From Mycolicibacter sinensis (GTDB lineage Bacteria > Actinomycetota > Actinomycetes > Mycobacteriales > Mycobacteriaceae): a DNA stretch of 64,000 nt. Location of the stretch: assembly GCF_001667375.1 (NCBI RefSeq), contig NZ_LZIN01000033.1:62001-126000 (forward strand), read 5' to 3'. The stretch's first letter is position 1. Each line of letters begins with the position of its first letter. Position numbers and translations under genes: made by a program. The notes beneath the pieces are model-generated. The model did no database searches and was not told where the DNA came from. It saw only the letters and a program-made list of their open reading frames with translations. This document shows positions 9,071-18,608 of this stretch, piece after piece.

Positions 9071-11359
9071 GTGACATCCCCGACCCCGCTCGACACCGTC
9101 GAACACGCCGCGGCCACCCCCGATCAACCGCAACCGTTCGCCGAGCTGGGCCTCAAAGACGACGAGTACCAGCGCATCCGCGACATCCTGGGCCGCCGCC
9201 CCACCGACGCCGAGCTGGCCATGTACTCGGTGATGTGGAGCGAGCACTGCTCCTACAAGTCCTCCAAGGTGCACCTGCGGTACTTCGGCGAGACCACCAC
9301 CGACGAGATGCGCAAAGCCATGCTGGCCGGCATCGGTGAGAACGCCGGCGTGGTCGACATCGGCGACGGCTGGGCGGTGACGTTCAAGGTGGAGTCGCAC
9401 AACCACCCGTCGTACGTCGAGCCGTATCAGGGCGCGGCCACCGGGGTGGGCGGGATCGTGCGCGACATCATGGCGATGGGCGCCCGCCCGGTCGCGGTGA
9501 TGGACCAGCTGCGCTTCGGCGCCGCCGACGCCCCCGACACCCGCCGGGTGCTCGACGGGGTGGTGCGCGGTATCGGCGGCTACGGCAACTCCCTCGGGCT
9601 GCCCAATATCGGCGGCGAGACCGTCTTCGACGCCTGCTACGCCGGCAACCCGCTGGTCAACGCGCTCTGTGTCGGGGTGCTGCGCAAAGAGGACCTGCAC
9701 CTGGCGTTCGCATCGGGTACCGGCAACAAGATCATCCTGTTCGGTGCGCGCACCGGCCTCGACGGCATCGGCGGTGTCTCGGTGCTGGCGTCGGACACCT
9801 TCGGCGGCGACGAGTCCGGTGCCGGGCGTAAAAAGTTGCCGTCGGTTCAGGTCGGCGACCCGTTCACCGAGAAGGTCCTCATCGAGTGCTGCCTGGAGCT
9901 CTACGCCGCCGGGCTGGTAGTCGGTATTCAGGATCTTGGCGGTGCCGGATTATCTTGTGCCACTTCGGAACTGGCGTCTGCTGGTGACGGTGGTATGGCC
10001 ATCGAGCTGGAGAAGGTGCCGCTGCGCGCGGCGAACATGACCCCGGCCGAAGTGCTGTCCAGTGAGTCGCAGGAGCGCATGTGCGCGGTGGTGGCCCCGG
10101 AGAACGTCGACGCCTTCATGGCGGTGTGCGCCAAGTGGGACGTGCTGGCCACGGTGATCGGTGAGGTCACCGATGGCGACCGGCTGCAGATCACCTGGCA
10201 CGGAGAGACCGTCGTCGACGTCCCGCCGCGCACGGTGGCCCACGAGGGCCCGATCTACCACCGGCCGGTGGCCCGCCCGGACACCCAGGACGCGCTCAAC
10301 GCCAACCGCTCGGACACGCTGCCGCGGCCGGCCACCGGCGAGCAGCTGCGCGCGACTCTGCTTGCGCTGTTGGGCAGCCCGCATCTGTGCAGCCGGGCGT
10401 TCATCACCGAGCAGTACGACCGGTACGTGCGCGGCAACACCGTGCTGGCCGAGCACGCCGACGGCGGAATGCTGCGCATCGACGAGACCTCCCGGCGCGG
10501 GATCGCCATCTCCACCGACGCCTCCGGCCGCTACACCAAGCTGGATCCCTACGCCGGCGCCCAGCTGGCGCTGGCCGAGGCGTACCGCAACGTGGCCGTC
10601 ACCGGGGCCACCCCGATCGCGGTCACCAACTGCCTGAACTTCGGGTCCCCCGAAGACCCCGGGGTGATGTGGCAGTTCGCCGAAGCGGTGCGCGGGTTGG
10701 CGGACGGCTGTGCGGCATTGGGTATTCCGGTCACCGGCGGCAACGTGAGCTTCTACAACCAGACCGGCGCGACCCCGATCCACCCCACCCCGGTGGTCGG
10801 TGTGCTCGGCGTCATCGACGACGTGGAGCGACGGCTGCCGTCGGCGTTCGGCGTCGAACCGGGGGAGACCCTGATGCTGCTCGGTGACACCCGCGACGAG
10901 TTCGACGGCTCCATCTGGGCGCAGGTGACGGGCGACCATCTGGGCGGGCTGCCCCCGAAAGTCGACCTGGAGCGCGAGAAGCTGCTCGCCGAGGTGCTGT
11001 GCGCGGCCTCCCGCGACGGCCTGGCCTCCGGAGCGCACGACCTCAGCGAGGGCGGCTTGATCCAGGCCGTGGTCGAGTCGGCCATCGCCGGCGAAACCGG
11101 TTGCCGCGTCCTGCTTCCCGAAGATGTTGATCCGTTCGTCTTCTTGTTCTCCGAGTCGGCGGGGCGGGCACTGGTGGCCGTGCCGCGTACCGAGGAGAGC
11201 CGGTTCAGGTCCATGTGCGAGGCACGCGGGCTGCCGGTCACCCGGGTCGGCGTGGTGGACCAGGCCTCGCAGGAGGTGGAGGTCCAGGGCCAGTTCAGCG
11301 TGTCGCTGGCGGAGCTGCGCAGCACGTCCGAGGCAGTGCTGCCGGGGATCTTCGGATAA
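9071..11359 (+). CDS. purL: Phosphoribosylformylglycinamidine synthase, PurL subunit
   Basis: The product is 762 residues, close to the 754 of M. tuberculosis PurL. Recognisable segments are [36 protein letters not shown] with its catalytic His and ATP loop, and [11 protein letters not shown] near the C-terminus. It catalyses the ATP-dependent amidation of FGAR with PurQ and PurS. Upstream GTGs in frame at 9053 and 9065 are possible, but neither has a ribosome binding site, and the -10 spacing favours 9071. Confidence 0.96.
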   Translation: MTSPTPLDTVEHAAATPDQPQPFAELGLKDDEYQRIRDILGRRPTDAELAMYSVMWSEHCSYKSSKVHLRYFGETTTDEMRKAMLAGIGENAGVVDIGDGWAVTFKVESHNHPSYVEPYQGAATGVGGIVRDIMAMGARPVAVMDQLRFGAADAPDTRRVLDGVVRGIGGYGNSLGLPNIGGETVFDACYAGNPLVNALCVGVLRKEDLHLAFASGTGNKIILFGARTGLDGIGGVSVLASDTFGGDESGAGRKKLPSVQVGDPFTEKVLIECCLELYAAGLVVGIQDLGGAGLSCATSELASAGDGGMAIELEKVPLRAANMTPAEVLSSESQERMCAVVAPENVDAFMAVCAKWDVLATVIGEVTDGDRLQITWHGETVVDVPPRTVAHEGPIYHRPVARPDTQDALNANRSDTLPRPATGEQLRATLLALLGSPHLCSRAFITEQYDRYVRGNTVLAEHADGGMLRIDETSRRGIAISTDASGRYTKLDPYAGAQLALAEAYRNVAVTGATPIAVTNCLNFGSPEDPGVMWQFAEAVRGLADGCAALGIPVTGGNVSFYNQTGATPIHPTPVVGVLGVIDDVERRLPSAFGVEPGETLMLLGDTRDEFDGSIWAQVTGDHLGGLPPKVDLEREKLLAEVLCAASRDGLASGAHDLSEGGLIQAVVESAIAGETGCRVLLPEDVDPFVFLFSESAGRALVAVPRTEESRFRSMCEARGLPVTRVGVVDQASQEVEVQGQFSVSLAELRSTSEAVLPGIFG

Positions 11360-11369
11360 TCGGGGCGCC

Positions 11370-13088
11370 ATGCAGGCACCGGCCAGTCACCCGCTGCTGG
11401 CGTGGGCATGGGGGCTGCTGCGCCTGAAGTTCGTCGGGGTGGCGTTCGGCGCGCTGTTCTTCTGCTTGTCGCTGACCCCGTCGCTGTTGCCGCGCGACTG
11501 GGTGTTCCAAGGGCTGATCGGCGGCATCAACGCCGCCTTCGGCTACGGCCTGGGCGTGCTGATCGGCGCGCTGGTCGACCGGCTGGTGCTACGCGGTGCC
11601 CGTTGGTGGCCGCCGCCGCAGCGGGTGCTGCTCGGGCTGAAGGCGGCCGTCGTGGTGGCGGCGCCGACCGCGTGCGTGCTGATGGTGATCCCGGCCGCCG
11701 GCTGGCAACGGCAGGTCTCGGAGCTGCTGGGTATCGAGGGCCCGGCCACGCTCGGCTATCTGCGCACCCTCGCCGTCGCGATCGGTGTGGCCGCGGCGCT
11801 GGTGGCGGCGTGGCGGACGCTGATCGACATCATCCGGCTGGTGGCGCGCGCGTTGATCCGGCGCTGGCATCTGCACAGTGAGGTCGCCCTGTTCATCGGC
11901 ACCGCGATCGTCGTCGTCATGCTGGTCACCTTGATCAACGGGGTGCTGATTCGCGGTTTCTTCGCCGGCGCCAGCGCGGTGTTCCAGCCCGAGAACAGCG
12001 CCACCAAGCCCTGGGCCGTCCAGCCACAGCAACCGGAGCGTTCCGGCAGCCCGGCGTCGCTGGCGCCGTGGGACACGCTGGGCAGCCAGGGGCGCAGCTT
12101 CGTCGCCGGCGGAGCGCACGCCGCCGAACTGAGCCGGCTCAACGGCCGGCCCGCCCGCGAGCCCATTCGCGTCTACGCCGGCCTGCACAGCGCCGGCGAC
12201 GACCGGGCCCGGATGGAGCTGCTGGTCGACGAACTGGAACGCACGCACGCCTTTGACCGGCAGGTTCTGGTCGTGGTGCCGACCACCGGTACCGGCTGGG
12301 TCAATCCGGCCGCGGCCGACGCAGTGGAGATGCTCTACAACGGCGACACCGCGATCGTGGCCGTGCAGTACTCCTACCTGCCGAGCTGGATCTCGTTCCT
12401 GGCCGACCAGCGCAAATCGATGGACTCGGGCCGCCTGCTGGTGCACACCATCGCCGATCGCTGGCAACGCCTGCCCGCGCAGCACCGGCCCAAGCTGGTG
12501 CTCTACGGCGAAAGCCTCGGGTCGATGGCCGGTCAGGCCGCGTTCGACTGGCTGCCCGACATCGCCGAGATGGGGTTCGACGCGGTGCTGTGGGTGGGGC
12601 CCCCGCAGGCCAGCCCGCTGTGGCACGCGCTGCTGGTGCGCCGCGACCCGGGCAGCCCGGCGACGCTGCCGCGCTACGACAACGGCCGTACCGTGCGGTT
12701 CTCCCAGGCCACGTTGCCGTCCGAGATCGCCCGGATCGCCGCGCCGCCGTGGGTGGGCCCCCGGGTGCTGTTTCTGCAGCACGCCTCCGATCCGGTGGTC
12801 TGGTGGTCGCCGGATCTGCTGTTCGCCCGGCCGGACTGGCTGACCGAGCCGCCCGGCCCGGATCGGACCGCGTCCATGCGCTGGTATCCGGTGGTGACGT
12901 TCTGGCAGGTCAGCGCCGATCTGGCGCACGGCGAGTCGATGCCGACCGGGCACGGCCACAACTATGCGGACACGATCCTGGACGGCTGGGTGGCCGTGCT
13001 GCCGCCGGACGGCTGGCAGGCGGATGACACCGAGCGGATCCGGGAGGCGCTGCGGAAGGACCGCGGAACCGAGGGCGCGGTCGCCTAG
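11370..13088 (+). CDS. Membrane-anchored alpha/beta-hydrolase (Abhydrolase_9 family)
   Basis: The product is 572 residues from the ATG ten bases after the purL stop. The N-terminal ~220 residues hold about five hydrophobic helices (for example FVGVAFGALFFCLSLTPSLL and VALFIGTAIVVVMLVTLING). The C-terminal half is an alpha/beta-hydrolase domain with the nucleophile elbow GESLGS and a late HGHNY histidine. This matches the Abhydrolase_9_N plus Abhydrolase_9 architecture, found widely in actinobacteria with no firmly known substrate. M. tuberculosis carries different genes (Rv0804-Rv0806c) at this position. Confidence 0.85.
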   Translation: MQAPASHPLLAWAWGLLRLKFVGVAFGALFFCLSLTPSLLPRDWVFQGLIGGINAAFGYGLGVLIGALVDRLVLRGARWWPPPQRVLLGLKAAVVVAAPTACVLMVIPAAGWQRQVSELLGIEGPATLGYLRTLAVAIGVAAALVAAWRTLIDIIRLVARALIRRWHLHSEVALFIGTAIVVVMLVTLINGVLIRGFFAGASAVFQPENSATKPWAVQPQQPERSGSPASLAPWDTLGSQGRSFVAGGAHAAELSRLNGRPAREPIRVYAGLHSAGDDRARMELLVDELERTHAFDRQVLVVVPTTGTGWVNPAAADAVEMLYNGDTAIVAVQYSYLPSWISFLADQRKSMDSGRLLVHTIADRWQRLPAQHRPKLVLYGESLGSMAGQAAFDWLPDIAEMGFDAVLWVGPPQASPLWHALLVRRDPGSPATLPRYDNGRTVRFSQATLPSEIARIAAPPWVGPRVLFLQHASDPVVWWSPDLLFARPDWLTEPPGPDRTASMRWYPVVTFWQVSADLAHGESMPTGHGHNYADTILDGWVAVLPPDGWQADDTERIREALRKDRGTEGAVA

Positions 13089-13106
13089 CTGCGCGCATTG
13101 CCCCCG

Positions 13107-13167
13107 CCGACTGTGCGCTTTGGGCTGGATTTTCGCGATTTTGCCGCCTGAACCGCACACTCGTCGG
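13107..13167. repeat. Long imperfect inverted repeat
   Basis: CCGACTGTGCG at 13107-13117 pairs with CGCACA at 13154-13159 plus GTCGG at 13163-13167, with a three-base bulge on the right arm. The loop contains the direct repeat GATTTT-CGC-GATTTT. It lies between two genes on the plus strand and could be a terminator-like hairpin or a member of a dispersed intergenic repeat family. Confidence 0.5.
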
Positions 13168-13196
13168 GTAAGAGGTGGCCCGAATACCATGGGCGC

Positions 13197-13592
13197 ATGC
13201 CCGCCCCGGTTGACCCCGCGCAGACCCGCGCCGCCGTGCTGGCGCTCGCCGACTGGTTGCACGATGAGAGCCTGCCCGCCCCCGATCGGGCCGAGCTGGC
13301 CGCCGCTGTTCGCCTGACCGCGCGCACCCTGGCCGAGCTGGCCCCGGGAGCCAGCGTCGAGGTGCGGGTGCCGCCGTTCGTGGCCGTGCAGTGTATCGCC
13401 GGCCCGCGGCACACCCGTGGCACCCCGCCCAACGTCGTCGAGACCGACCCGCGCAGCTGGCTGCTGCTGGCCACCGGGCTGCTCGCCGCGGACGACGCGA
13501 CGGCGGCCGGAACGCTGCGGCTGTCCGGCTCGCGGGCCGCCGAAATCGGCGAAAGGCTGCCGTTGGTGAAACTCGGCGCCGACAGCCCGTAG
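13197..13592 (+). CDS. Sterol-carrier-family small protein (Rv0807-like)
   Basis: The product is 131 residues, close to the length of M. tuberculosis Rv0807, which also lies immediately upstream of purF. It starts PAPVDPAQTRAAVLALADWL and contains the conserved stretch VPPFVAVQCIAGPRHTRGTP. Databases usually place such proteins in a sterol-carrier/MDMPI-like family. No catalytic residues are recognisable and no function is known. Its constant position beside purF is the only contextual clue. Confidence 0.8.
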   Translation: MPAPVDPAQTRAAVLALADWLHDESLPAPDRAELAAAVRLTARTLAELAPGASVEVRVPPFVAVQCIAGPRHTRGTPPNVVETDPRSWLLLATGLLAADDATAAGTLRLSGSRAAEIGERLPLVKLGADSP

Positions 13593-13636
13593 ACTGAACG
13601 CTGTCATCTACGCGCGCCCCCGGGAGCAGACACAAC

Positions 13637-15151
13637 GTGCTTGACCAGCAGGTGGACGACCCTGACAATCCGCCACGCGAAGAATGCGGTGTTTTCGGTG
13701 TCTGGGCTCCGGGTGAAGAAGTAGCGAAGCTCACATATTACGGCCTTTATGCGCTGCAACACCGTGGCCAGGAGGCCGCCGGGATCGCGGTCGGCGACGG
13801 ATCCCAGGTGCTGGTGTTCAAGGACCTCGGCCTGGTCAGTCAGGTGTTCGAGGAGCAGACCCTGGCGGCCATGCCCGGCCATGTGGCGATCGGGCACTGC
13901 CGCTACTCCACCACCGGCGACACCACCTGGGAAAACGCCCAGCCGGTGTTTCGCAACACCGCGGCCGGCACCGGGGTGGCGCTGGGCCACAACGGCAACC
14001 TGGTCAACACCACCGAACTGGCCCGCCGCGCCCGCGAGCTGGGGCTGATCGACACCCGCCGTCCCGGCGTCGCCACCACCGACTCCGACATCCTGGGCGC
14101 GCTGCTGGCGCACGGGGCCGCCGACCTCACCTTGGAGCAGGCGGCGCTGGAGCTGCTGCCGACGGCGCGCGGAGCCTTCTGCCTGACGTTCATGGACGAG
14201 AACACCCTGTACGCGGCCCGCGACCCATGGGGAGTGCGCCCGCTGTCGCTGGGGCGGCTGGACCGCGGCTGGGTGGTGGCGTCGGAAACCGCCGCGCTGG
14301 ACATCGTCGGCGCCTCGTTCGTCCGCGATATCGAGCCCGGTGAGCTGCTGGCGATCGACGCCGACGGGGTGCGCTCCACCCGGTTCGCCAACCCCACCCC
14401 CAAGGGCTGTGTGTTCGAGTACGTCTATCTGGCCCGGCCCGACAGCACCATCGGCGGCCGGTCGGTGCACGCCACCCGGGTGGACATCGGCCGGCGGCTG
14501 GCCCGCCAGCATCCCGTCGACGCCGACCTGGTGATCGGGGTGCCGGAGTCCGGCACCCCCGCCGCGGTCGGGTACGCCCAGGAGTCCGGCATCGACTACG
14601 GGCAGGGCCTGACCAAGAACGCCTATGTCGGGCGGACCTTCATCCAGCCGTCGCAGACCATCCGTCAGCTCGGCATCCGGCTCAAGCTCAACCCGCTGCG
14701 GGAGATCATCCGCGGCAAGCGGCTCATCGTCGTCGACGACTCGATCGTGCGGGGCAACACCCAGCGGGCGCTGGTGCGAATGCTGCGGGAAGCCGGCGCC
14801 ATCGAGGTGCATGTGCGGATCGCCTCTCCGCCGGTGAAGTGGCCGTGCTTCTACGGCATCGACTTCGCCTCGCCGGCCGAGCTGATCGCCAACGTCGTCG
14901 AGGACGAAGCCGAGATGCTCGAGGCGGTGCGGCGCGCCATCGGCGCGGACAGCCTCGCCTACGTCGGGCTGGAGGACATGATCGCGGCCACCGAGCAGCC
15001 CCGCTCGCGACTGTGCAGCGCCTGTTTCGACGGCAACTATCCGATCGAGCTGCCCGGCGACAGCGCCCTGGGCAAAAACGTGGTCGAGCAGATGCTGGCC
15101 ACCACCGCGAGGCAGGCCGACACAGGCGACCCGGCGCTGAGCCAGTCCTAA
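13637..15151 (+). CDS. purF: Amidophosphoribosyltransferase
   Basis: The product is 504 residues from GTG at 13637, after a GGGAG ribosome binding site. EECGVFGVW exposes the N-terminal Cys nucleophile after propeptide cleavage, and VVDDSIVRGNT is the PRPP-binding loop. It makes phosphoribosylamine from PRPP and glutamine, the committed step of purine synthesis. In M. tuberculosis purM follows directly; here about 13.6 kb of other genes intervene. Confidence 0.97.
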   Translation: MLDQQVDDPDNPPREECGVFGVWAPGEEVAKLTYYGLYALQHRGQEAAGIAVGDGSQVLVFKDLGLVSQVFEEQTLAAMPGHVAIGHCRYSTTGDTTWENAQPVFRNTAAGTGVALGHNGNLVNTTELARRARELGLIDTRRPGVATTDSDILGALLAHGAADLTLEQAALELLPTARGAFCLTFMDENTLYAARDPWGVRPLSLGRLDRGWVVASETAALDIVGASFVRDIEPGELLAIDADGVRSTRFANPTPKGCVFEYVYLARPDSTIGGRSVHATRVDIGRRLARQHPVDADLVIGVPESGTPAAVGYAQESGIDYGQGLTKNAYVGRTFIQPSQTIRQLGIRLKLNPLREIIRGKRLIVVDDSIVRGNTQRALVRMLREAGAIEVHVRIASPPVKWPCFYGIDFASPAELIANVVEDEAEMLEAVRRAIGADSLAYVGLEDMIAATEQPRSRLCSACFDGNYPIELPGDSALGKNVVEQMLATTARQADTGDPALSQS

Positions 15152-15194
15152 CCAAACCCCGTCTCCCGCAGCACCTCGCGGCTCCAGCTGACGT

Positions 15195-15210
15195 AAGTAT
15201 CAACTACTTG
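15195..15210. promoter_or_regulatory. Candidate operator overlapping the oxygenase promoter
   Basis: AAGTA at 15195-15199 and TACTT at 15205-15209 form an inverted repeat with a five-base centre, overlapping the -35 box. On the minus strand 15210-15197 reads CAAGTAGTTGATAC. This matches 12 of 14 bases of CAAGTACTTGATAA at 23001-23014, upstream of the second oxygenase unit. Confidence 0.5.
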
Positions 15211-15236
15211 ACATTAGATCGGCCGGTCGATAACGT
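15208..15236 (+). promoter_or_regulatory. Sigma-A-type promoter of the first Rieske oxygenase operon
   Basis: TTGACA at 15208-15213 is a perfect -35 hexamer. A 17-base spacer leads to TAACGT at 15231-15236, a TANNNT -10. Transcription should begin near 15243, leaving a leader of about 37 bases that contains the AGGAG ribosome binding site of the oxygenase gene. Confidence 0.7.
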
Positions 15237-15279
15237 CGGCGCCATCGAGGCTCGTGACCTGAGACCGACAGGAGTGGTT

Positions 15280-16545
15280 GTGGCGCGTTTTCCCAAGCCG
15301 CCCGAGGGCAGTTGGACCCAGCACTATCCCGAACTCGGTACCGAACCGGTGTCGTACCGGGACTCCATCACGCCGGAGGTCTACGAGAAGGAGCGGGCGG
15401 CGATCTTCCGGCGCGCCTGGTTGAATGTCGGTCGGGTAGAACAGCTTCCGCGAAAGGGAAGCTATTACACCAAGGAACTCAAGGTCGTCAACACCTCGAT
15501 CATCGTGGTGCGCACGACATCTGACGAGGTCAAGGCCTACCACAACGTCTGCCGTCACCGCGGCAACAAGCTGGTCTGGGACACCATGCCGCTGGAGGAA
15601 ACCAGCGGGAACTGCCGCCAGTTCACCTGCAAGTACCACGGCTGGCGCTACGACCTCGACGGCAACCTGACCTACGTGCAGCAGGAAGAGGAGTTTTTCG
15701 ACCTGGACAAGAGCCGCTACGGGCTGGTCGGCGTGCACTGCGAAGTCTGGGAAGGCTTCATCTTCGTCAACTTCGCGCGGGAGCCTGAGCAATCGCTGCG
15801 CGAATTCCTCGGGCCGATGGTCACGGCGTTGGAGGGTTACCCGTTCGGGGAAATGACCTCGCGGTGGCAGTACCGATCGGCCGTCAACTCCAACTGGAAG
15901 CTGTTCCTGGACGCGTTCCAGGAGTTCTATCACGCGCCGGTGCTGCACGGGAACCAGACGCCGGTGGCCTTCCGGGTAGCCGCCGAAGAAGCCGGCTTCG
16001 AAGCGCCCCACTACCGTCTTGAGGGGCCGCATCGGCTGGTGAGCACCTCGGGGGTGCGGGCCTGGGAGATGCCGGCAGAGATGCGCAAGCCCATCGAGGA
16101 GATCTGCCAGAGCGGGCTGTTCGGCCCATGGGACGCGCCGGACATGGGCCCGATGCCCGAGGGCCTCAACCCGGCCAAATGCGATCCGTGGGGCTTGGAT
16201 TCGTTCCAGATCTTCCCCAACTTCACGATCCTGTTCTGGGGCCAGGGCTGGTATCTGACCTACCACTACTGGCCGACGTCACATGACTCGCATATTTTCG
16301 AAGGGACGCTGTACTTTCCGCGGCCGCGCACGCCGCGGGAGCGGGTCGCGCAGGAACTTGCGGCGGTGTCGTTCAAGGAGTACGGGTTGCAGGATGCCAG
16401 CACCTTGGAGGCGACCCACACGATGCTCGGCACCGGCGCGGTGGAACATTTCCTGCTCAACGACCAGGAGGTACTGATCCGGCACTTCCACTGCGAAACC
16501 GCCAAGTGGATCGCCGAATACGAATACTCGAACGTGAGAGTGTGA
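15280..16545 (+). CDS. Rieske non-heme iron oxygenase, alpha subunit (copy 1)
   Basis: The product is 421 residues from GTG at 15280, five bases after AGGAG. The Rieske [2Fe-2S] site is intact: C91-R-H93 and C117-K-Y-H120. The catalytic domain has NWKLFLDAFQEFYHAPVLH, with two iron-binding His; the position between the two redox centres that is usually Asp is Glu here. The enzyme should hydroxylate or demethylate an organic substrate using electrons from a separate reductase. It is clearly paralogous to the gene at 23870, about half identical by eye. It heads an operon with a 110-residue partner, an amidohydrolase and a MarR regulator. The substrate is unknown. Confidence 0.9.
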   Translation: MARFPKPPEGSWTQHYPELGTEPVSYRDSITPEVYEKERAAIFRRAWLNVGRVEQLPRKGSYYTKELKVVNTSIIVVRTTSDEVKAYHNVCRHRGNKLVWDTMPLEETSGNCRQFTCKYHGWRYDLDGNLTYVQQEEEFFDLDKSRYGLVGVHCEVWEGFIFVNFAREPEQSLREFLGPMVTALEGYPFGEMTSRWQYRSAVNSNWKLFLDAFQEFYHAPVLHGNQTPVAFRVAAEEAGFEAPHYRLEGPHRLVSTSGVRAWEMPAEMRKPIEEICQSGLFGPWDAPDMGPMPEGLNPAKCDPWGLDSFQIFPNFTILFWGQGWYLTYHYWPTSHDSHIFEGTLYFPRPRTPRERVAQELAAVSFKEYGLQDASTLEATHTMLGTGAVEHFLLNDQEVLIRHFHCETAKWIAEYEYSNVRV

Positions 16546-16551
16546 GTGTTA

Positions 16552-16881
16552 ATGACCACTATGCTGCCGACGGAATTCGCCGACCTCGAGCCGTTCAACG
16601 ACTGGTGTCTGGGGTCTGAACCCGAGCGCTACGCCAAGCGCATGAACAGTTCCATGGCGGACATGCAGGCGTTCTACGACGCCATCACGGCCCGCGCCGA
16701 AGACGCACTGGCCTACTGCGACAAGTTCAGCCTCGACGACATTCCCGAAGACGTGCTGAACCTGATGCACCTGCTGTATTCCATGATCACGGTGGCGTTT
16801 CCGGCTGAATCCTGGAAGCAGCCGCGAGTCCCCGACTCGGGTGCCGCCGTCATCGAGTGCGTCTCCGAGCCCTTCCCGTGA
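16552..16881 (+). CDS. Small helical partner protein of Rieske oxygenase 1, function unknown
   Basis: The product is 109 residues from ATG at 16552; a GTG six bases earlier is also possible. I do not recognise a named family. It is a clear paralogue of the protein at 25081: both share a W-C-L-x-x-E start, an ALAYCDKFSLDDIPED-type block and a following LNLMHLLYS helix. Both copies sit directly after a Rieske alpha subunit. It looks entirely helical, with no signal peptide or metal motif beyond conserved Cys residues. It may be a structural subunit or assembly factor of the oxygenase; that is inference from context. Confidence 0.75.
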   Translation: MTTMLPTEFADLEPFNDWCLGSEPERYAKRMNSSMADMQAFYDAITARAEDALAYCDKFSLDDIPEDVLNLMHLLYSMITVAFPAESWKQPRVPDSGAAVIECVSEPFP

Positions 16882-18131
16882 GCCTTCCGGCGACCACCGT
16901 GTTGCGTGCCGCCCGGTGGCTCGATATCGATGCCGGGGTGGTGCGTTCCCCCGCGGTCGTGGCGATTGACGACGGTCGCATCACGGCGATCAATCCCGAA
17001 GCACCGGTTGCGGATTCCGCCGAGGAGCTCGACCTCGGCGATGTCACGCTACTGCCGGGCCTGATGGACATGGAGCTCAACCTGCTCATCGGCGGGCCGG
17101 GCAGCCCGGAAGGACTTCCCACGCCGATGCACGGCGTGCAGGATGATCCGGCCTACCGCACCCTGCGGGCCGCGGTCAACGCACGAACCACCTTGGAAGC
17201 CGGGTTCACCACGGTGCGCAACCTCGGGCTGATGGTCAAGACGGGCGGCTATCTCCTCGATGTCGCCCTGCAGCGCGCCATCGACCAGGGCTGGCACGTC
17301 GGTCCCCGAATCTATCCGGCCGGCCACGCCGTCACGCCCTACGGCGGCCATCTGGATCCGACGGTCTTCCAACGGCTCGCGCCGGGGGTCATGCCACTTT
17401 CGGTCGCCGAGGGCATCGCCAACGGCGTGCCCGACGTAACCGCCTGCGTGCGTTATCAGATCCGCCACGGCGCCAAGCTGATCAAGGTGTCGGCCTCCGG
17501 CGGGGTGATGTCACACAGCACGTCCCCGGGAGCCCAGCAGTACTCCTATGCCGAGCTCGCGGCGATCGCCGACGAGGCGCACCGGGCCGGGAGGCGGGTC
17601 GCCGCGCACGCTATCGGCGACAGCGCGATCCGGGCGTGTATCCGGGCCGGCATCGACTGCATCGAGCACGGCTTCCTGGCCACCGACGCCACCTTGGAGA
17701 TGATGGTCGAGCACGGTACGTTCCTGGTCTCCACCACCTACTTGACCGACGCGATGGCCGTCGACCGGATCGCTCCCGAACTGCGCAAGAAGGCCGCCGA
17801 GGTGTTCCCGCAGGCCAAGGCCATGTTGCCCCGGGCGATCGAGGCGGGCGTACGCATCGCGTGCGGCACCGACGCGCCGGCCATCCCGCACGGCCAGAAC
17901 GCCAAGGAGCTGTCCGCGCTGGTGCAGCGCGGCATGACACCGCTGCAGGCACTGCGCGCGGCGACCGTCACCAGCGCCGAGCTCATCGACGCCGCGGACG
18001 AACTGGGGCGGCTGGCGCCCGGCTACCGCGCCGATATCATCGCGGTACCGGGTGATCCGACCCGGGACATCGGCACTACTGGTGACGTGCGTTTTGTCAT
18101 GAAGGACGGCCGAATCTACAAGCGCAGCTGA
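16878..18131 (+). CDS. Amidohydrolase-family protein lacking the usual HxH metal motif
   Basis: The product is 417 residues from the GTG that overlaps the previous stop (GTGA). The fold is that of the amidohydrolase superfamily: an N-terminal beta-sandwich strand, LLPGLMDME, a barrel, and the C-terminal APGYRADIIAVPGDP. The HxH normally found after GLID is E66-L-N68 here. The later ligands appear present: Lys203 (LIKVSASGG), His244 (AHAIGDSA), His264 (CIEHGF) and Asp332 (CGTDAP). It may bind a single metal or use a variant site. It probably hydrolyses an amide, ester or cyclic intermediate made by the oxygenase; the substrate is unknown. Confidence 0.85.
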   Translation: MSLPATTVLRAARWLDIDAGVVRSPAVVAIDDGRITAINPEAPVADSAEELDLGDVTLLPGLMDMELNLLIGGPGSPEGLPTPMHGVQDDPAYRTLRAAVNARTTLEAGFTTVRNLGLMVKTGGYLLDVALQRAIDQGWHVGPRIYPAGHAVTPYGGHLDPTVFQRLAPGVMPLSVAEGIANGVPDVTACVRYQIRHGAKLIKVSASGGVMSHSTSPGAQQYSYAELAAIADEAHRAGRRVAAHAIGDSAIRACIRAGIDCIEHGFLATDATLEMMVEHGTFLVSTTYLTDAMAVDRIAPELRKKAAEVFPQAKAMLPRAIEAGVRIACGTDAPAIPHGQNAKELSALVQRGMTPLQALRAATVTSAELIDAADELGRLAPGYRADIIAVPGDPTRDIGTTGDVRFVMKDGRIYKRS

Positions 18132-18146
18132 CCGGGAAGTGAGCAC

Positions 18147-18599
18147 ATGGATCTCACCCGCAACACCCTGTGGCTGCTGAAGCAGGCCTTCTACTATTCG
18201 CTGACGACCGTGAACGAGGCGATCAGCGATCACGGGGTGAGCACCGCGCAGATCGGGTTGTTACGCCAACTGTCCGGCGAACCCGGGCTCTCCGGCGCCG
18301 AGTTGGCCCGCCGGCTGCTGATCACCCCGCAGGGAGTGCAGCTGGCGTTGAGTGCGCTCGAGGGTCGCGGTCTGGTGGAGCGCAAGCAGGATCCTCGGCA
18401 CGGCCGGATTCTGCGGGCCTATCTCACCGAGGAGGGGCGTTCGGTGGCCTCGGCGGTGGTCGCCGACGCGATCGCCGCGCACAACAAGGTGTTCGGGGTG
18501 CTGACTGCGGACGAGCAGGAGACGCTGCGCGCGCTGCTGACCCGCGTGGTCGAGCAGGGGACCGGACATACCCTGTTCGGCGACCATGTAGAGAGCTGA
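18147..18599 (+). CDS. MarR-family transcriptional regulator
   Basis: The product is 150 residues with a winged helix-turn-helix in the middle: LSGAELARRLLITPQGVQLALSA is the helix-turn-helix, followed by the wing RKQDPRHGRILRAYLTEEG. The gene begins 15 bases after the amidohydrolase stop and ends the first oxygenase operon, so it likely controls that operon in response to a small aromatic or lipophilic ligand. Its operator is not proven; the inverted repeat at 15195-15210 is a candidate. It converges on the NorD-like gene with only nine bases between stops. Confidence 0.9.
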   Translation: MDLTRNTLWLLKQAFYYSLTTVNEAISDHGVSTAQIGLLRQLSGEPGLSGAELARRLLITPQGVQLALSALEGRGLVERKQDPRHGRILRAYLTEEGRSVASAVVADAIAAHNKVFGVLTADEQETLRALLTRVVEQGTGHTLFGDHVES

Positions 18600-18608
18600 G
18601 GTCAGCAT

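Noticed and set aside
11589..13607. 672-codon minus-strand frame opposite the membrane hydrolase gene
   Set aside because: The translation is low-complexity and biased, and the plus strand encodes a recognisable two-domain protein here.
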